NCBI GenBank assembly: GCA_934512105.1
Contig: CAKSWQ010000006.1
Location: 1 to 64,000 of the forward strand
DNA from: an uncultured Faecalibacterium sp.
Lineage (GTDB): Bacteria > Bacillota > Clostridia > Oscillospirales > Ruminococcaceae
DNA length: 64,000 nucleotides
Reading direction: 5' to 3'
The notes beneath the pieces are model-generated. The model had not been told where the DNA came from. It was given only the letters and a program-made list of their open reading frames with translations, and made no database searches. Numbering within the stretch: the first letter of the stretch is position 1; every line of letters begins with the position of its first letter. This document shows, one piece after another, positions 34,601 to 43,059 of the stretch. Position numbers and translations under genes: made by a program.

Positions 34601-34817
34601 TGTATTTTTTGGTGGAGACGCCATTGATGACCAGATCGCCGCTGTCGTAGCGGTCCAGACCACCGATGATGTTCAGCAGGGTGGTCTTGCCGGAGCCGCT
34701 GGGGCCCAGAATGGCCACAAATTCGTTGTCCCGCAGGTTCAGACTGACGTTGTTCAGTGCATGCTGCACCAGCTCGCCGGTCTTATATTCTTTGTTGATC
34801 TGTTTGAGCTTGAGCAT
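31611..34817 (-). CDS. Fused ABC ATPase-FtsX-type permease, 1068 aa
   Basis: A single protein with an N-terminal ABC ATPase (Walker A GPSGSGKT about 39, signature MSGGQMQR about 143, Walker B ILLADEP about 163) of the MacB/LolD class. A membrane helix lies at about 265-285, followed by a roughly 600-residue extracytoplasmic region with long coiled-coil/amphipathic stretches. A C-terminal FtsX domain (about 935-1060) holds three membrane segments and ERRKEIGILRAIGAS. It is a half-transporter that should dimerise; it moves substrates or transmits force at the envelope rather than classic import. Substrate unknown. Confidence 0.85.
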   Translation of the reverse strand: MLKLKQINKEYKTGELVQHALNNVSLNLRDNEFVAILGPSGSGKTTLLNIIGGLDRYDSGDLVINGVSTKKYTDRDWDSYRNHTIGFVFQSYNLIPHQTVLGNVELALTISGVSKAERRRRAAAALEQVGLGNQLHKHPSEMSGGQMQRVAIARALVNNPDILLADEPTGALDSETSIQVMELLKEVARDRLVVMVTHNPELAERYATRIVKLQDGVIRSDTMPYEPEDEAAAAAPVHRNMGHSSMSLLTSLSLSFNNLLTKKARTLLTAFAGSIGIIGIALILSLSNGVSRYISNMEKSTLAAYPLQISSTGVDLTSMMDPDSYTSVSSSASPAPEGMVTVSQLLSQLNIGATNNDLRSLKEYLDSDACTIRDNATVEYSYTSSPLIYRQNPDGTVQKLNPDTTFSDIASENTSVTSIMTSMSSPYVFCEMAETPALYEDQYDVKAGRWPEKYNELVLTLNADGSISDYTLYAMGLRDQAELDKILQQYAQNQKIDLPTDYGTYTYDDFLGMTFKLVNKADCYVYDTEHKVWLSKMNDEAYMQQLVADSEDLTIVGIVQPKADATSTILHSGLDYLHDLTYHIIDQAANSEIVRQQLADPDINMLTGEPFDAASNSMLDIASLFSVDTDALKDAFQFDTSALHFDLDGAFDLTDGSFDLATLIDPSSFKLDLSGLPLPDMEMDMSELFDGVELNISQDGLQALMKKILNGYKRYIISNGLLNLDKIGFSSYMKTDAFQTLLAESMGDLLDTSGLEEQFADTLQQNLQTVMETYSVQLSEALQTQLTAALQEQMGPAIQKLAEQLEQKIAQAIQSNIAQLSTQVESALKIDPTVFQQAIQINMTGSDLTELIKNTLLSSSSSYEKILSDIGYVDYAKPAGIYIYPNSFDTKALVVSELDAYNAAMRQQGEEDKVIHYTDMVGTLMNSVTEIVGMVSNVLVAFVAISLVVSSIMIGVITYISVLERRKEIGILRAIGASKHNVSQVFNAETFIIGLCSGVMGVALCLLLLIPGNMLIHHIAGDVNVVASLPPQAALILIVLATLLTMLGGLIPARSAAKSNPVKALRSE

Positions 34818-35251
34818 AAATGTGCCTTTCCGGTACTGCGCCGCCGGGCGCTGCTGCCTGTGTTTTAAAAGTAGGAAACATTTGCAGACAATATCTCATT
34901 TAGTTTAGCAAAAAAATATGAAAAAACCGTGAAATCATCCTGCGGAAATGCTGAAGCTGCGGAGCTTTTGCATTCAGGCAGTAGTCTGGCCGGAAAGCCG
35001 GGGCAAAAAAGAGAAGTGGGAAAAGATACCGGTTGAATTTATAGGCGCAACGTGTTATTCTAAAGCTGACAGACAGAGTACGCTGCATGTAAAATAAACG
35101 GAAGCTAACAGTATATTTTCTGAAAAACAGCGAAAAAACTGTCAATACAACACTTTTTTAGGATTGTAACGGTTTCTCCTGCTTTATACAATAGCAAAAT
35201 AAGGATAAACAAGGCAAAAAAGCATGGCCCTTGTAGTAAGGAGGAACTGAA
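34818..35251. promoter_or_regulatory. Divergent intergenic region with two plus-strand promoters
   Basis: No gene is supported in this AT-rich gap. Two sigma-A-like promoters face the 35252 operon: TTGAAT (35033) with TATTCT (35056) and TTGTAA (35164) with TACAAT (35187), each with a 17-base spacer. The minus-strand promoter of the ABC gene must also lie here but is not clear. Confidence 0.5.
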
Positions 35252-35557
35252 ATGGAACGTACATTTTCACCCATGATCCGGCAGTATTCTGCCATTGATG
35301 GTTTGCAGCAGGCGTATACGCTGGTGTATGCCATGGAGGTAGAGGGCACACAGTGCTGCCGACTGATCCTGTACAGGATCGGTAACCGACAGCAGATGGT
35401 CAGTCAGCACGTTGCGGCAGCGCCGGAGTTTTGCTACCGGCTTCTGCGTTATCTGTGTGAAAATGGAGTTCAGCCGGAGCTCTGGCAGGATGTGGTCACA
35501 GACCTGACAGCTGCCGAACTGCTAGGCAGGAAAGGCGGCGCATGGCGTGAACAGTGA
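35252..35557 (+). CDS. DUF6514-like small protein
   Basis: A 101-residue protein (AYTLVYAMEVEGTQCCRLILYRIG...FCYRLLRYLCENGVQPELWQDVVTDL) with the look of DUF6514, a small family of Oscillospiraceae with unknown function. AAGGAGG lies before the ATG. It heads a three-gene set with the Spo0A-like regulator (11-base overlap) and the kinase-like ATPase, so it may belong to that signalling pathway. Confidence 0.6.
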   Translation: MERTFSPMIRQYSAIDGLQQAYTLVYAMEVEGTQCCRLILYRIGNRQQMVSQHVAAAPEFCYRLLRYLCENGVQPELWQDVVTDLTAAELLGRKGGAWREQ

Positions 35558-36296
35558 GCGAACAGCCCAACTGCAAGTCGCCCTTGCAAGCTACGATCTG
35601 AAAGAACTGCGCGTCCAGAAGCGCTATTTGCAGGAGCAGGGAACAGCCATTGCCTGTACCTGCTTTTGCAGCGGCAAAAAGCTGCTGGCGCAGCTGCGGC
35701 AGGGTGCCCGTTATGATGCTGTTGTGCTTTGCAGCGAACTGACGGATCTGTCTGCGGAGCAGTTTGTCCGGCAGTTTTACCAGCTGAAGGAGCGGCCGAT
35801 GCTGCTGGTACAAAACTATGGCCGCAGCAGCGGCACGGCACTGCAAAAGATCCGCGATGGGTACTACTGCGTAGAGGGCACCGAGCTGAAAAGGCTGCTG
35901 TGGCAGCTTTACCGGATGCCCGGGCAGAGAAACCGGCAGCTGGAGCGGCAGTGCGGCCAGCTGTACACTGCGTGGGGTATCCCGCAGGGGGATGTCAACG
36001 CCGGATATCTTTCCTGTGCGGTCAGCATCGTGTGCAGCACCAGTCAGAAGCTGGCGATCCGCAAGGAGATCTTGCAGGCGGTAAGCGAGCAGTTTGATAC
36101 ATCGGTCGCTGCCGTGGAAAGCGGTATCCGCCGGATGGTGGATCAGCTGGAGGAAAAGCCGCCCCCTGCATGGCTGGCGTTTAAGGCCGATACAAGGCTG
36201 GGCAGCGGCAAACCCACCACCGGCAAGCTGATCTACGCGATCAGGGATGTTGTGCTGCGGCAAAAGACCAAGGCCGCGCCGCCCACCCGCCCGTAA
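35547..36296 (+). CDS. Spo0A-like regulator with degenerate receiver
   Basis: A 249-residue protein. Residues about 128-240 match the Spo0A C-terminal DNA-binding domain (LYTAWGIPQGDVNAGYLSCAVSIV...FDTSVAAVESGIRRMVDQLEE...GKPTTGKLIYAIRDVV). The N-terminal 110 residues resemble a receiver, but the phospho-acceptor position reads DAVVLCSELTDLS instead of the usual D-hydrophobic-hydrophobic-D, so normal phosphorylation is unlikely. The GTG start at 35547 is supported by GGAAAGGCGG. In a lineage regarded as non-sporulating, it would be a repurposed Spo0A paralogue. Confidence 0.7.
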   Translation: MNSERTAQLQVALASYDLKELRVQKRYLQEQGTAIACTCFCSGKKLLAQLRQGARYDAVVLCSELTDLSAEQFVRQFYQLKERPMLLVQNYGRSSGTALQKIRDGYYCVEGTELKRLLWQLYRMPGQRNRQLERQCGQLYTAWGIPQGDVNAGYLSCAVSIVCSTSQKLAIRKEILQAVSEQFDTSVAAVESGIRRMVDQLEEKPPPAWLAFKADTRLGSGKPTTGKLIYAIRDVVLRQKTKAAPPTRP

Positions 36297-36371
36297 GGCC
36301 TGCGTACGGCTGTGGCAGCTGGAACACTGCGGTGTTCCCTTGAAAATAACATCGCCCGGGGAGGCAGAGCA

Positions 36372-37211
36372 ATGGAGCAGCAAAGGACAGAAACGCGGTC
36401 TATCACCGCAGAGCAGCGGAAGCGGGTCGAGGAAAGCTGTTTCCACGCGCTGGCGCTGATCGGGCGTAACTGTGAATATCTGGAGCAGCATTTTGACCGC
36501 ACCGGTGCAGACGAGCCTGCCCGGCAGGCGGTGGCAGATATCAACACCGCTGCCATGCAGCTGGACCGCACCCTCGGCGAGGCGATCACCCTGCTGGAGT
36601 TTCTGCACGAGGAAGCAAAACCGCAGCTGTACCCCCTTGACCTGTGTGAGCTTTTGCAGCAGGTGGCGGCGCAGTCTGATATGATCCGGGCGCAGCTTGG
36701 GGTGGACATCCGGCTGGACTACGGCGGGTGCACCGCCTGCTGCGTAATGGCAGACCGCAGAGATGCGGAGCTGCTGTGCCTGCATCTGCTCTCCAATGCG
36801 CTGCGCGCCAGCCGGGAGGGCGGCAGCGTCTGCATCGCGCTGCGCCCCAATGAAAGCGGCTGGCAGCTGACGGTCACCGACGATGGCTGCGGGCTGCCCG
36901 GCCAGGATGCACAGGCAGCGCTGGAAAACCGCCGCAGCTTTCTGGGCGGGGCGCAGCTGGGGCTGCTGCTCTGCCGGGAGTGCTGCCGCCGGATGGACTG
37001 GAGCTTACAGCTGGAGCCTGCGCCCGAAAAGGGCACACAGGCTGTGGTGAGCATTCCGCTGTACGCAGGCGAAAGCCGCCCCGACGGCACGGTGGAACTG
37101 CGCACCGACTCGGAGACCGAGCGGGAGCAGCGCAAGTATCATCTGCGCGCCATGCTGGTGCGGGAGATGCGCACCATGCCGGAGCGCGGCGACCCGGAAG
37201 AGGAGTTTTAA
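36372..37211 (+). CDS. Histidine-kinase-like ATPase
   Basis: A 279-residue soluble protein with a HATPase_c domain (about 135-240): N-box LLCLHLLSNALRAS, G1 VTDDGCGLPG, G2-like GAQLGLLLCRECCRR, and a final GTQAVVSIPL. The region before it is helical like a DHp domain, but I see no clear H-box phospho-acceptor (HALALIGRN near residue 24 is the closest). No membrane segment. It lies 75 bases after the Spo0A-like gene, suggesting a partner switch or unconventional kinase. Confidence 0.65.
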   Translation: MEQQRTETRSITAEQRKRVEESCFHALALIGRNCEYLEQHFDRTGADEPARQAVADINTAAMQLDRTLGEAITLLEFLHEEAKPQLYPLDLCELLQQVAAQSDMIRAQLGVDIRLDYGGCTACCVMADRRDAELLCLHLLSNALRASREGGSVCIALRPNESGWQLTVTDDGCGLPGQDAQAALENRRSFLGGAQLGLLLCRECCRRMDWSLQLEPAPEKGTQAVVSIPLYAGESRPDGTVELRTDSETEREQRKYHLRAMLVREMRTMPERGDPEEEF

Positions 37212-37223
37212 TAAGGTGGGATG

Positions 37224-37258
37224 GCCGCTGCACAAAGCGCTGTGCAGCGGCTTTTTTT
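37224..37258 (+). terminator. Terminator after kinase-like gene
   Basis: GCCGCTGCACA pairs with TGTGCAGCGGC (11 bp, 6-base loop), followed by seven Ts. Confidence 0.9.
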
Positions 37259-37344
37259 GCAGGGAAAAACGACAGTTGTTCACAAAAAATTCAGCCTTTT
37301 GAGCAAAAAATACTATTTTTTTCGTGTAAAATAGACAACATGGA

Positions 37345-37373
37345 TTGAATGCTGCCTGCGATTGGATTATAAT
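37345..37373 (+). promoter_or_regulatory. Promoter of dehydratase-activase operon
   Basis: TTGAAT (37345-37350) and TATAAT (37368-37373), 17-base spacer, about 190 bases before the activase start. The long leader (37380-37561) contains no ORF I can support. Confidence 0.6.
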
Positions 37374-37561
37374 AATAGTGTATGCAAAAACGTATTTACT
37401 GCATTTTTTACAGCGGCTGCTGCTTGAAAATGACGTAGCTGCGCGATGCGGGCTGCTGAAAAGAGAAAGCTGCCGTTGCACGCCTTTGTCGCAAAACGGC
37501 TGTTTGGCATGGCAGCCGGGGCGTTATGCCCCGGTCATTTGTCCTTAGGAGGGAAAACAAG

Positions 37562-40501
37562 GTGAGAGTAGGTCTTGACATCGGCAGCACCACCATCAAG
37601 TGTGTGGTGCTGGGCGAGCATGATGAACTGCTGTATTCTACATACGAACGACATTATAGTCATATTCTGGAAAAGGCGCAGGAGCTGCTGCGGCGCATCG
37701 ACACCGAGCAGCTGCATGGCTGCAAGGCGCTGCTCAGCATCTCCGGCTCTGCCGGTATGGGCTTAGCCGACAGCTGCGGCGTGCCCTTTGTGCAGGAGGT
37801 GTTCTCCACCCGCGTGGCGGTCAAGCGCTTTATGCCAAAGACCGACTGCGTCATTGAGCTGGGCGGCGAGGATGCCAAGATCCTGTTTCTGACCAACGGC
37901 ACCGAGGTGCGCATGAACGGCAGCTGTGCCGGCGGCACCGGTGCCTTCATCGATCAGATGGCTACCCTGCTGAAGATGAGCGCCGAGGAGATGAACAAGG
38001 CCGCCGAGCAGGCGCAGCGCACCTATACTATCGCCTCCCGCTGCGGCGTGTTTGCCAAAAGCGATGTGCAGCCTTTGATCAATCAGGGTGCCCGCACCGA
38101 GGATATCGCCGCCAGCATCTATAAGGCCGTGGTCAACCAGACCATCGCCGGTCTGGCACAGGGACGCCCCATCAAGGGCAATATCCTCTATCTGGGCGGC
38201 CCGCTTACCTTCAGCACTGTGCTGCGCAAGAGCTTTGACGAGGCGCTGAACGTGACCGGCATCTGCCCGGAAAACAGCCTGCTGTATGTGGCGCTGGGCG
38301 CTGCTCTGTATGCCGACAAGGAATTTGTGCTCACCGAGGTGGCCGCTGCGCTGGACAAGTACGCCGCCACTGCTACCTATGCCAGCGAGCCGCCGCTGTT
38401 CGCCAGCAAGGAGGAGTACGAGGCCTTCCATGCACGGCACATGTCCCACAGCGTGCCCCGCGTGGCCTTTAGCGCCCACTGCGGGCCGGTGCATATCGGC
38501 ATCGACTCCGGCTCTACCACCGTCAAGCTGGTGGTGGTGGACGAAAAGAGCCAGATTCTGTACACCAACTATCAGCCCAACCTCGGCAACCCGCTGCCCC
38601 TCATCCGGGAGCAGCTGCTCAAAATTTACAAGGAGCATCCGGGACTGCAGGTGGCCAGCGTTACCACCACCGGCTACGGCGAGGAGCTGGTAAAGAACGC
38701 CTTCCGCTGCGATTACGGTCTGGTGGAAACGGTGGCGCATTTTACCGCTGCCAAGTACTTTATGCCGGACGTGGACTTCATCATTGATATCGGCGGGCAG
38801 GACATGAAGTGCTTCAAGATCGAGGATGGCGCCATCAGCAACATCTTCCTGAACGAGGCCTGCTCCTCCGGCTGCGGCAGCTTTTTGCAGACCTTTGCGC
38901 AGGCGCTGGGCTATGACGTCAAGGAGTTTGCCGCGCTGGGTCTGTTCGCAGACCGCCCGGTGGACTTGGGCAGCCGCTGCACCGTGTTCATGAACAGTTC
39001 GGTCAAGCAGGCACAGAAGGACGGTGCCAGCATCGAGAATATCTCCGCAGGTCTGTCCATCAGCGTGGTCAAGAACGCGCTGTACAAGGTGATCCGCGCT
39101 TCCAGCCCGGAAGAGCTGGGCCGCAAGATCGTGGTGCAGGGCGGTACCTTCTATAATGAAGCCGTGCTCCGCGCCTTTGAAAAGGAGATGGGCGTGGAGG
39201 TCATCCGGCCGGACATTGCCGGCCTGATGGGCGCTTACGGCGCTGCTTTGTACGGCCTGCGCCAGAGCCATAAAAACAACCAGACCGCCTCTGCCATGAT
39301 GGACGAGCAGGAGCTGGAAAGCTTTGCACAGCAGGTGGTCAGCGTCAAGTGCGGCGGCTGCGGCAACCATTGCCAGCTGACCGTCAACACCTTTGCCGAT
39401 GGCCGCAAGTTCATCTCCGGCAACCGCTGCGATAAGCCCGTTACCGGCAAGAGCGAGGACAACAGCCTGAACCTGTACGCCTACAAGCAGCAGCTACTAG
39501 CCAGCTACAAGCCTGTGCCCGGCAAGCGCGGCTCCATCGGCATCCCGCTGTGTCTGGGCTTCTACGAACTGCTGCCCTTCTGGTACGCTTTCTGGACGAG
39601 CCTTGGCTTTGCGGTGCACACCAGCCCGGTGTCCACCCGCGGGCTGTATCTGGCCGGACAGGCTACCATCCCCAGTGATACCGCCTGCTTCCCGGCAAAG
39701 CTGAGCCACGGCCACATCAAGGCGCTGAGCCAGATGCAGCTGGACGCCATCTTCTACCCCTGTCTGACCTACAACGTGGACGAGGGCTTGGGTGATAACC
39801 ACTATAACTGCCCGGTGGTGGCCTACTACCCGGAGGTTCTGGCAGGCAACTGCCCGGAACTGGAGGGCAAAAAGTTCATCTATGATTATGTGGGCATCCA
39901 CCGCCCCAAGGATTTTGTGCACAAGATGGCAAAGGAGGTGCTGCCCAAGTACTTTGGCGGCATCTCCGAGCGGGAAGTGCAGGCCGCAGCCGATGCTGCC
40001 TACGCGGAGTATGAGGCACACATGGCAAAGATCCGGGTAAAGGGCAGCGAGATCATCGATGAGGCGCGCCGTCAGGGCAAGCGCATCATCGTGCTGGCTG
40101 GCCGTCCCTACCATGTGGACCCGGAGGTCAACCACGGCATCGACCACCTGATTACCCGCCACGGGGCTGCGGTGGTCACCGAGGACAGCATCTCCAACCG
40201 GGTGCAGAAGTTCCCCACCAGCGTGCTGAACCAGTGGACCTACCACAGCCGCCTGTATGCCGCCGCCAAGTACTGCACCACCCAGAAGGATATGGATCTG
40301 GTGCAGCTGGTGTCCTTCGGCTGCGGCGTGGATGCCATTACCACCGACGAGACCCGCGAGATTTTGCAGCGGGGCAACAAGCTGTATACCCAGCTGAAGA
40401 TCGACGAGATCACGAACCTCGGTGCCGTGAACATCCGCCTGCGCAGCCTGTTTGCCGCTCTGGACGAGCGGGACGAAGCCGCCGCAGAAAAGGCAGAGTA
40501 A
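37562..40501 (+). CDS. 2-hydroxyacyl-CoA dehydratase activase-like protein, two ATPase domains
   Basis: A 979-residue protein with two tandem BadF/BcrA-type ASKHA ATPase domains (VGLDIGSTTIKCVV at residue 3; HIGIDSGSTTVKLVV at about 310), each with the GGEDAK/GGQDMK and CxxGxG/CSSGCGSF motifs that hold a bridging 4Fe-4S cluster in dimers. A C-terminal DUF2229-type CoA-dehydratase-related region (about 640-960) follows. Activases inject an electron into 2-hydroxyacyl-CoA dehydratases at the cost of ATP. The GTG start is chosen for AGGAGGG upstream and the canonical VRVGLDIGS opening; ATG 37526 lacks a ribosome site. Confidence 0.85.
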   Translation: MRVGLDIGSTTIKCVVLGEHDELLYSTYERHYSHILEKAQELLRRIDTEQLHGCKALLSISGSAGMGLADSCGVPFVQEVFSTRVAVKRFMPKTDCVIELGGEDAKILFLTNGTEVRMNGSCAGGTGAFIDQMATLLKMSAEEMNKAAEQAQRTYTIASRCGVFAKSDVQPLINQGARTEDIAASIYKAVVNQTIAGLAQGRPIKGNILYLGGPLTFSTVLRKSFDEALNVTGICPENSLLYVALGAALYADKEFVLTEVAAALDKYAATATYASEPPLFASKEEYEAFHARHMSHSVPRVAFSAHCGPVHIGIDSGSTTVKLVVVDEKSQILYTNYQPNLGNPLPLIREQLLKIYKEHPGLQVASVTTTGYGEELVKNAFRCDYGLVETVAHFTAAKYFMPDVDFIIDIGGQDMKCFKIEDGAISNIFLNEACSSGCGSFLQTFAQALGYDVKEFAALGLFADRPVDLGSRCTVFMNSSVKQAQKDGASIENISAGLSISVVKNALYKVIRASSPEELGRKIVVQGGTFYNEAVLRAFEKEMGVEVIRPDIAGLMGAYGAALYGLRQSHKNNQTASAMMDEQELESFAQQVVSVKCGGCGNHCQLTVNTFADGRKFISGNRCDKPVTGKSEDNSLNLYAYKQQLLASYKPVPGKRGSIGIPLCLGFYELLPFWYAFWTSLGFAVHTSPVSTRGLYLAGQATIPSDTACFPAKLSHGHIKALSQMQLDAIFYPCLTYNVDEGLGDNHYNCPVVAYYPEVLAGNCPELEGKKFIYDYVGIHRPKDFVHKMAKEVLPKYFGGISEREVQAAADAAYAEYEAHMAKIRVKGSEIIDEARRQGKRIIVLAGRPYHVDPEVNHGIDHLITRHGAAVVTEDSISNRVQKFPTSVLNQWTYHSRLYAAAKYCTTQKDMDLVQLVSFGCGVDAITTDETREILQRGNKLYTQLKIDEITNLGAVNIRLRSLFAALDERDEAAAEKAE

Positions 40502-40522
40502 AAGAAACCTTGAGATAGGCTG

Positions 40523-40551
40523 AAAGACTTCCCCCGGCGGGGGAAGTCTTT
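40523..40551 (+). terminator. Strong hairpin between activase and dehydratase
   Basis: AAAGACTTCCCCC pairs with GGGGGAAGTCTTT around a 3-base loop. Only a short T tract follows, so partial read-through into the next gene is likely. Confidence 0.65.
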
Positions 40552-40590
40552 GCGGGGACTATCTTGTTTAGAGCAACATAGGAGGAACCT

Positions 40591-41907
40591 ATGGAATATA
40601 ATTATCCAAAATTTACCCCGGAGATGAAAAAGACACACACCATCCTTATCCCCAACATGGCCGTTACCCAGTTCCGGCTCATGGAATACGCACTGCGCTG
40701 CGAGGGCTATAAGTGTGAGCTGCTGGGCAACTGCGGCAGTGCCGTGGCGCAGCTGGGGCTGAAGTATGTCCATAACGATACCTGCTACCCGGCGCTGCTG
40801 GTCATTGGCCAGTTTCTGGATGCGCTGAACAGCGGCAAGTACGATCTGGAGCACACCGCCCTGCTGATCACCCAGACCGGCGGCGGCTGCCGCGCCTCCA
40901 ACTACATCCATCTGCTGCGCAAGGCGCTGGTCAAGGCCGGATACCCGCAGATCCCGGTGGCAAGCCTGAACTTTTCCGGTCTGGAAAAGGACAGCGGCTT
41001 CCAGATGACCCTCCCGCTGGCACGCAAGTGCATCGCCTGCATCTTCTACGGCGATATGCTGTGTGCGCTGCGCAATCAGGTGGCTCCCTACGAGAACGAA
41101 AAGGGTGCCGCTGACCGCATGGTGGATCGCTGGATCGCCCGTCTTGGCCGCGCCTTGCTGGCCGGGAAGGGCTTTACTTCCCGGGAAATGAAGCACACCT
41201 TCCCGCTCATCGCAAAGGACTTTGCCGCCATCCCGGTCACCCGGGTGCCCAAGGTCAAGGTGGGCGTTGTGGGCGAGATCTACGTCAAATACAGCCCGCT
41301 GGGCAATAATGATCTGCAGAAGTTTTTGGAAAGTCAGGACTGCGAGGTGAACTTCCCCGGTCTGATGGGCTTTGTGCAGTACTGCGCCTTCAACATGGGC
41401 GAGGATCATGTGCTGTACGGCGGCAAGCTGGCTGTGAAGGTGGGCACCGACCAGTTCCTCAACTGGCTGGACAGCGTGGAGCGTGTCATGCTCAAGGCTG
41501 AGACGGACGCCGGGTTCTATGCGCCGGGCCCCTTCAAGGAACTGGTGGAAAAGCCCAAGGGGGTCATCTCGCTGGGCGCAAAAATGGGCGAGGGCTGGCT
41601 GCTGACCGCCGAGATGATCGAGCTGGTGCAGGGCGGCTACGGCAACATCGTGTGTGCGCAGCCCTTTGGCTGCCTGCCCAACCATATCGTGGGCAAGGGC
41701 ATGGTGAACAAGATCCGTGCGCTGTACCCCAGCGCCAATATCACCCCCATCGACTACGACCCCAGCGCCACCCGGGTCAATCAGGAAAACCGCATCAAGC
41801 TGATGCTGGCTGTGGCCAAGGAGCGGCTGAACGCCCCTGTGGACGCCCAGCCGCTTACGGCAGAGCAGCTTGCCGGTGGTGCCCCTCAGGTCGGCGCTAC
41901 CGTGTAA
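40591..41907 (+). CDS. 2-hydroxyacyl-CoA dehydratase-type protein
   Basis: A 438-residue protein of the 2-hydroxyacyl-CoA dehydratase (HgdB-like) superfamily, with several conserved Cys (CGSAVAQLG, NDTCYPALL, TGGGCRASNY) and a C-terminal region (EMIELVQGGYGNIVCAQPFGCLPNHIVGKG) typical of members encoded beside double-domain activases. Such members have no proven substrate. TAGGAGG lies just before the ATG. It forms a two-gene locus with 37562 despite the intervening hairpin. Confidence 0.8.
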   Translation: MEYNYPKFTPEMKKTHTILIPNMAVTQFRLMEYALRCEGYKCELLGNCGSAVAQLGLKYVHNDTCYPALLVIGQFLDALNSGKYDLEHTALLITQTGGGCRASNYIHLLRKALVKAGYPQIPVASLNFSGLEKDSGFQMTLPLARKCIACIFYGDMLCALRNQVAPYENEKGAADRMVDRWIARLGRALLAGKGFTSREMKHTFPLIAKDFAAIPVTRVPKVKVGVVGEIYVKYSPLGNNDLQKFLESQDCEVNFPGLMGFVQYCAFNMGEDHVLYGGKLAVKVGTDQFLNWLDSVERVMLKAETDAGFYAPGPFKELVEKPKGVISLGAKMGEGWLLTAEMIELVQGGYGNIVCAQPFGCLPNHIVGKGMVNKIRALYPSANITPIDYDPSATRVNQENRIKLMLAVAKERLNAPVDAQPLTAEQLAGGAPQVGATV

Positions 41908-41926
41908 CAGCGGCAAAATACAACGC

Positions 41927-41963
41927 AAAAGGCTGCTGTACAGTTTTGTGCAGCAGCCTTTTT
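41927..41963 (+). terminator. Terminator after dehydratase-type gene
   Basis: AAAGGCTGCTG pairs with CAGCAGCCTTT and a T run follows. Confidence 0.85.
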
Positions 41964-41973
41964 GGCAAGTAGA

Positions 41974-42077
41974 CGATTTGAAATGGCCTCCGCGCTGCTC
42001 TGGCCATCTTCAGCGGAAAGCATATTTATATTTCGCGTTTGTCGCACCCTGCGGGGCGCGACAAACGCATTTTCACG
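41974..42077 (+). repeat. Hairpin repeat family, copy A
   Basis: The core from 41974 (ATTTGAAATGGCCTCCGCGC, then TGCTCTGGCCATCTTCAGCG) is followed by hairpin H1 at 42035-42068. Its arms GCGTTTGTCGC/GCGACAAACGC extend by CCC/GGG past one mismatch around TGC. ATTTTCACG follows. The same core and loop recur in copies B, C and D. Confidence 0.75.
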
Positions 42078-42145
42078 AGAAGGGACGTAACGGAAAGCGG
42101 CATCTGAAAACCGTAGAAATGCCCTTTTGTAGGAAAGGAACCGCC

Positions 42146-43051
42146 ATGGAAAAGCCCGCAGCTGCCTGTTATCATCTGCCCGGACTGTTCGAGTTTTACG
42201 AGTTGTACCGCCGATTTTTGCCGCTGTACCGGGAGCACCGGGAATATTTCTATGATTGGTGCGCCATCGGCTCTATCTACGGTGCACCGGCGGGCTGCAT
42301 CTGGGGCGGGGGACGCATCTCCTGCGGCGGGGCAGCTGCGCGCGAGGTGCTGGCGCTGCTGCGGGAATACGGCATCTCCGGGCGGCTGACCTTCAGCAAC
42401 TCCCTGCTGCGGGCCCAGCACCTTGCCGACCCGCAGTGCAACGTCCTGTGTGCGCAGTTTGCCAAAGCGGGCAGTGTGCCAAACGGCGTCATCGTCCATT
42501 CTGACCTGCTGGCGGACTATCTGCGGCAGCGCTGGCCGGAGCTGTATCTGGTATCCTCCACCACCAAGGTGCTCACCGAGTTTGCGCTTTTGCGGCAGGA
42601 GCTGGAAAAGCCTCAGTTCCGGTATGTGGTGCCGGATTTCCGGCTGAACCCGGCACTGGAACAGCTGCGCACCCTGCCGCCGGAGCAAAAGGCGAAGGTG
42701 GAGTTTTTGTGCAACGAGTGCTGCTGGTTCGGCTGCACAGAGCGCAAGCGCTGCTACGAGACGGTCAGCCGTCAGAATCTGGGCGAGGACTGCCCGGACC
42801 ACCGCTGCGCCGCCCCGGACGCCGCCGGGGGCTACCGCTTTTCCAAGGCGATGCGCAGCCCCGGATTCATTGGGGTGGAGGATATCCGGCAGCGGTATCT
42901 GCCCGCAGGCTTTTCCCACTTTAAAATAGAGGGCAGGGGGCTTGGCAGTGCACTGGTGTTGGAATTTCTGCTTTACTACATGACAAAACCGGAATACCAG
43001 CTGCAAGTGCGGGAGGCAATTTATCTGGACAATATGCTGGACCTTTTTTAA
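42146..43051 (+). CDS. U32-peptidase-like Cys-rich protein
   Basis: A 301-residue protein with TIM-barrel-like alternation in its first 200 residues (YDWCAIGSIYGAPAGCIWGGG, LTFSNSLL, GVIVHSDLL, YLVSSTTKVLTEF) and a C-terminal cysteine cluster (FLCNECCWFGCTERKRCYE...CPDHRC). The arrangement recalls U32 peptidase-family proteins, some of which hold an iron-sulfur cluster, but I cannot confirm the family. AGGAAAGGAA precedes the ATG. Single gene between repeat copy A and a terminator. Confidence 0.55.
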   Translation: MEKPAAACYHLPGLFEFYELYRRFLPLYREHREYFYDWCAIGSIYGAPAGCIWGGGRISCGGAAAREVLALLREYGISGRLTFSNSLLRAQHLADPQCNVLCAQFAKAGSVPNGVIVHSDLLADYLRQRWPELYLVSSTTKVLTEFALLRQELEKPQFRYVVPDFRLNPALEQLRTLPPEQKAKVEFLCNECCWFGCTERKRCYETVSRQNLGEDCPDHRCAAPDAAGGYRFSKAMRSPGFIGVEDIRQRYLPAGFSHFKIEGRGLGSALVLEFLLYYMTKPEYQLQVREAIYLDNMLDLF

Positions 43052-43059
43052 GAAAAACG

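Noticed and set aside
34900-35145. 81-codon minus-strand ORF upstream of the ABC gene
   Set aside because: AT-rich promoter region with Phe/Arg-rich translation, no ribosome site and no recognisable features.
37763-39370. 535-codon minus-strand ORF
   Set aside because: Antisense to the activase gene, with His/Ala/Gly-rich composition typical of a shadow frame in GC-rich coding DNA.
40240-41928. 562-codon minus-strand ORF
   Set aside because: Opposite the dehydratase-type gene and part of the activase; lacks domains and a start signal.
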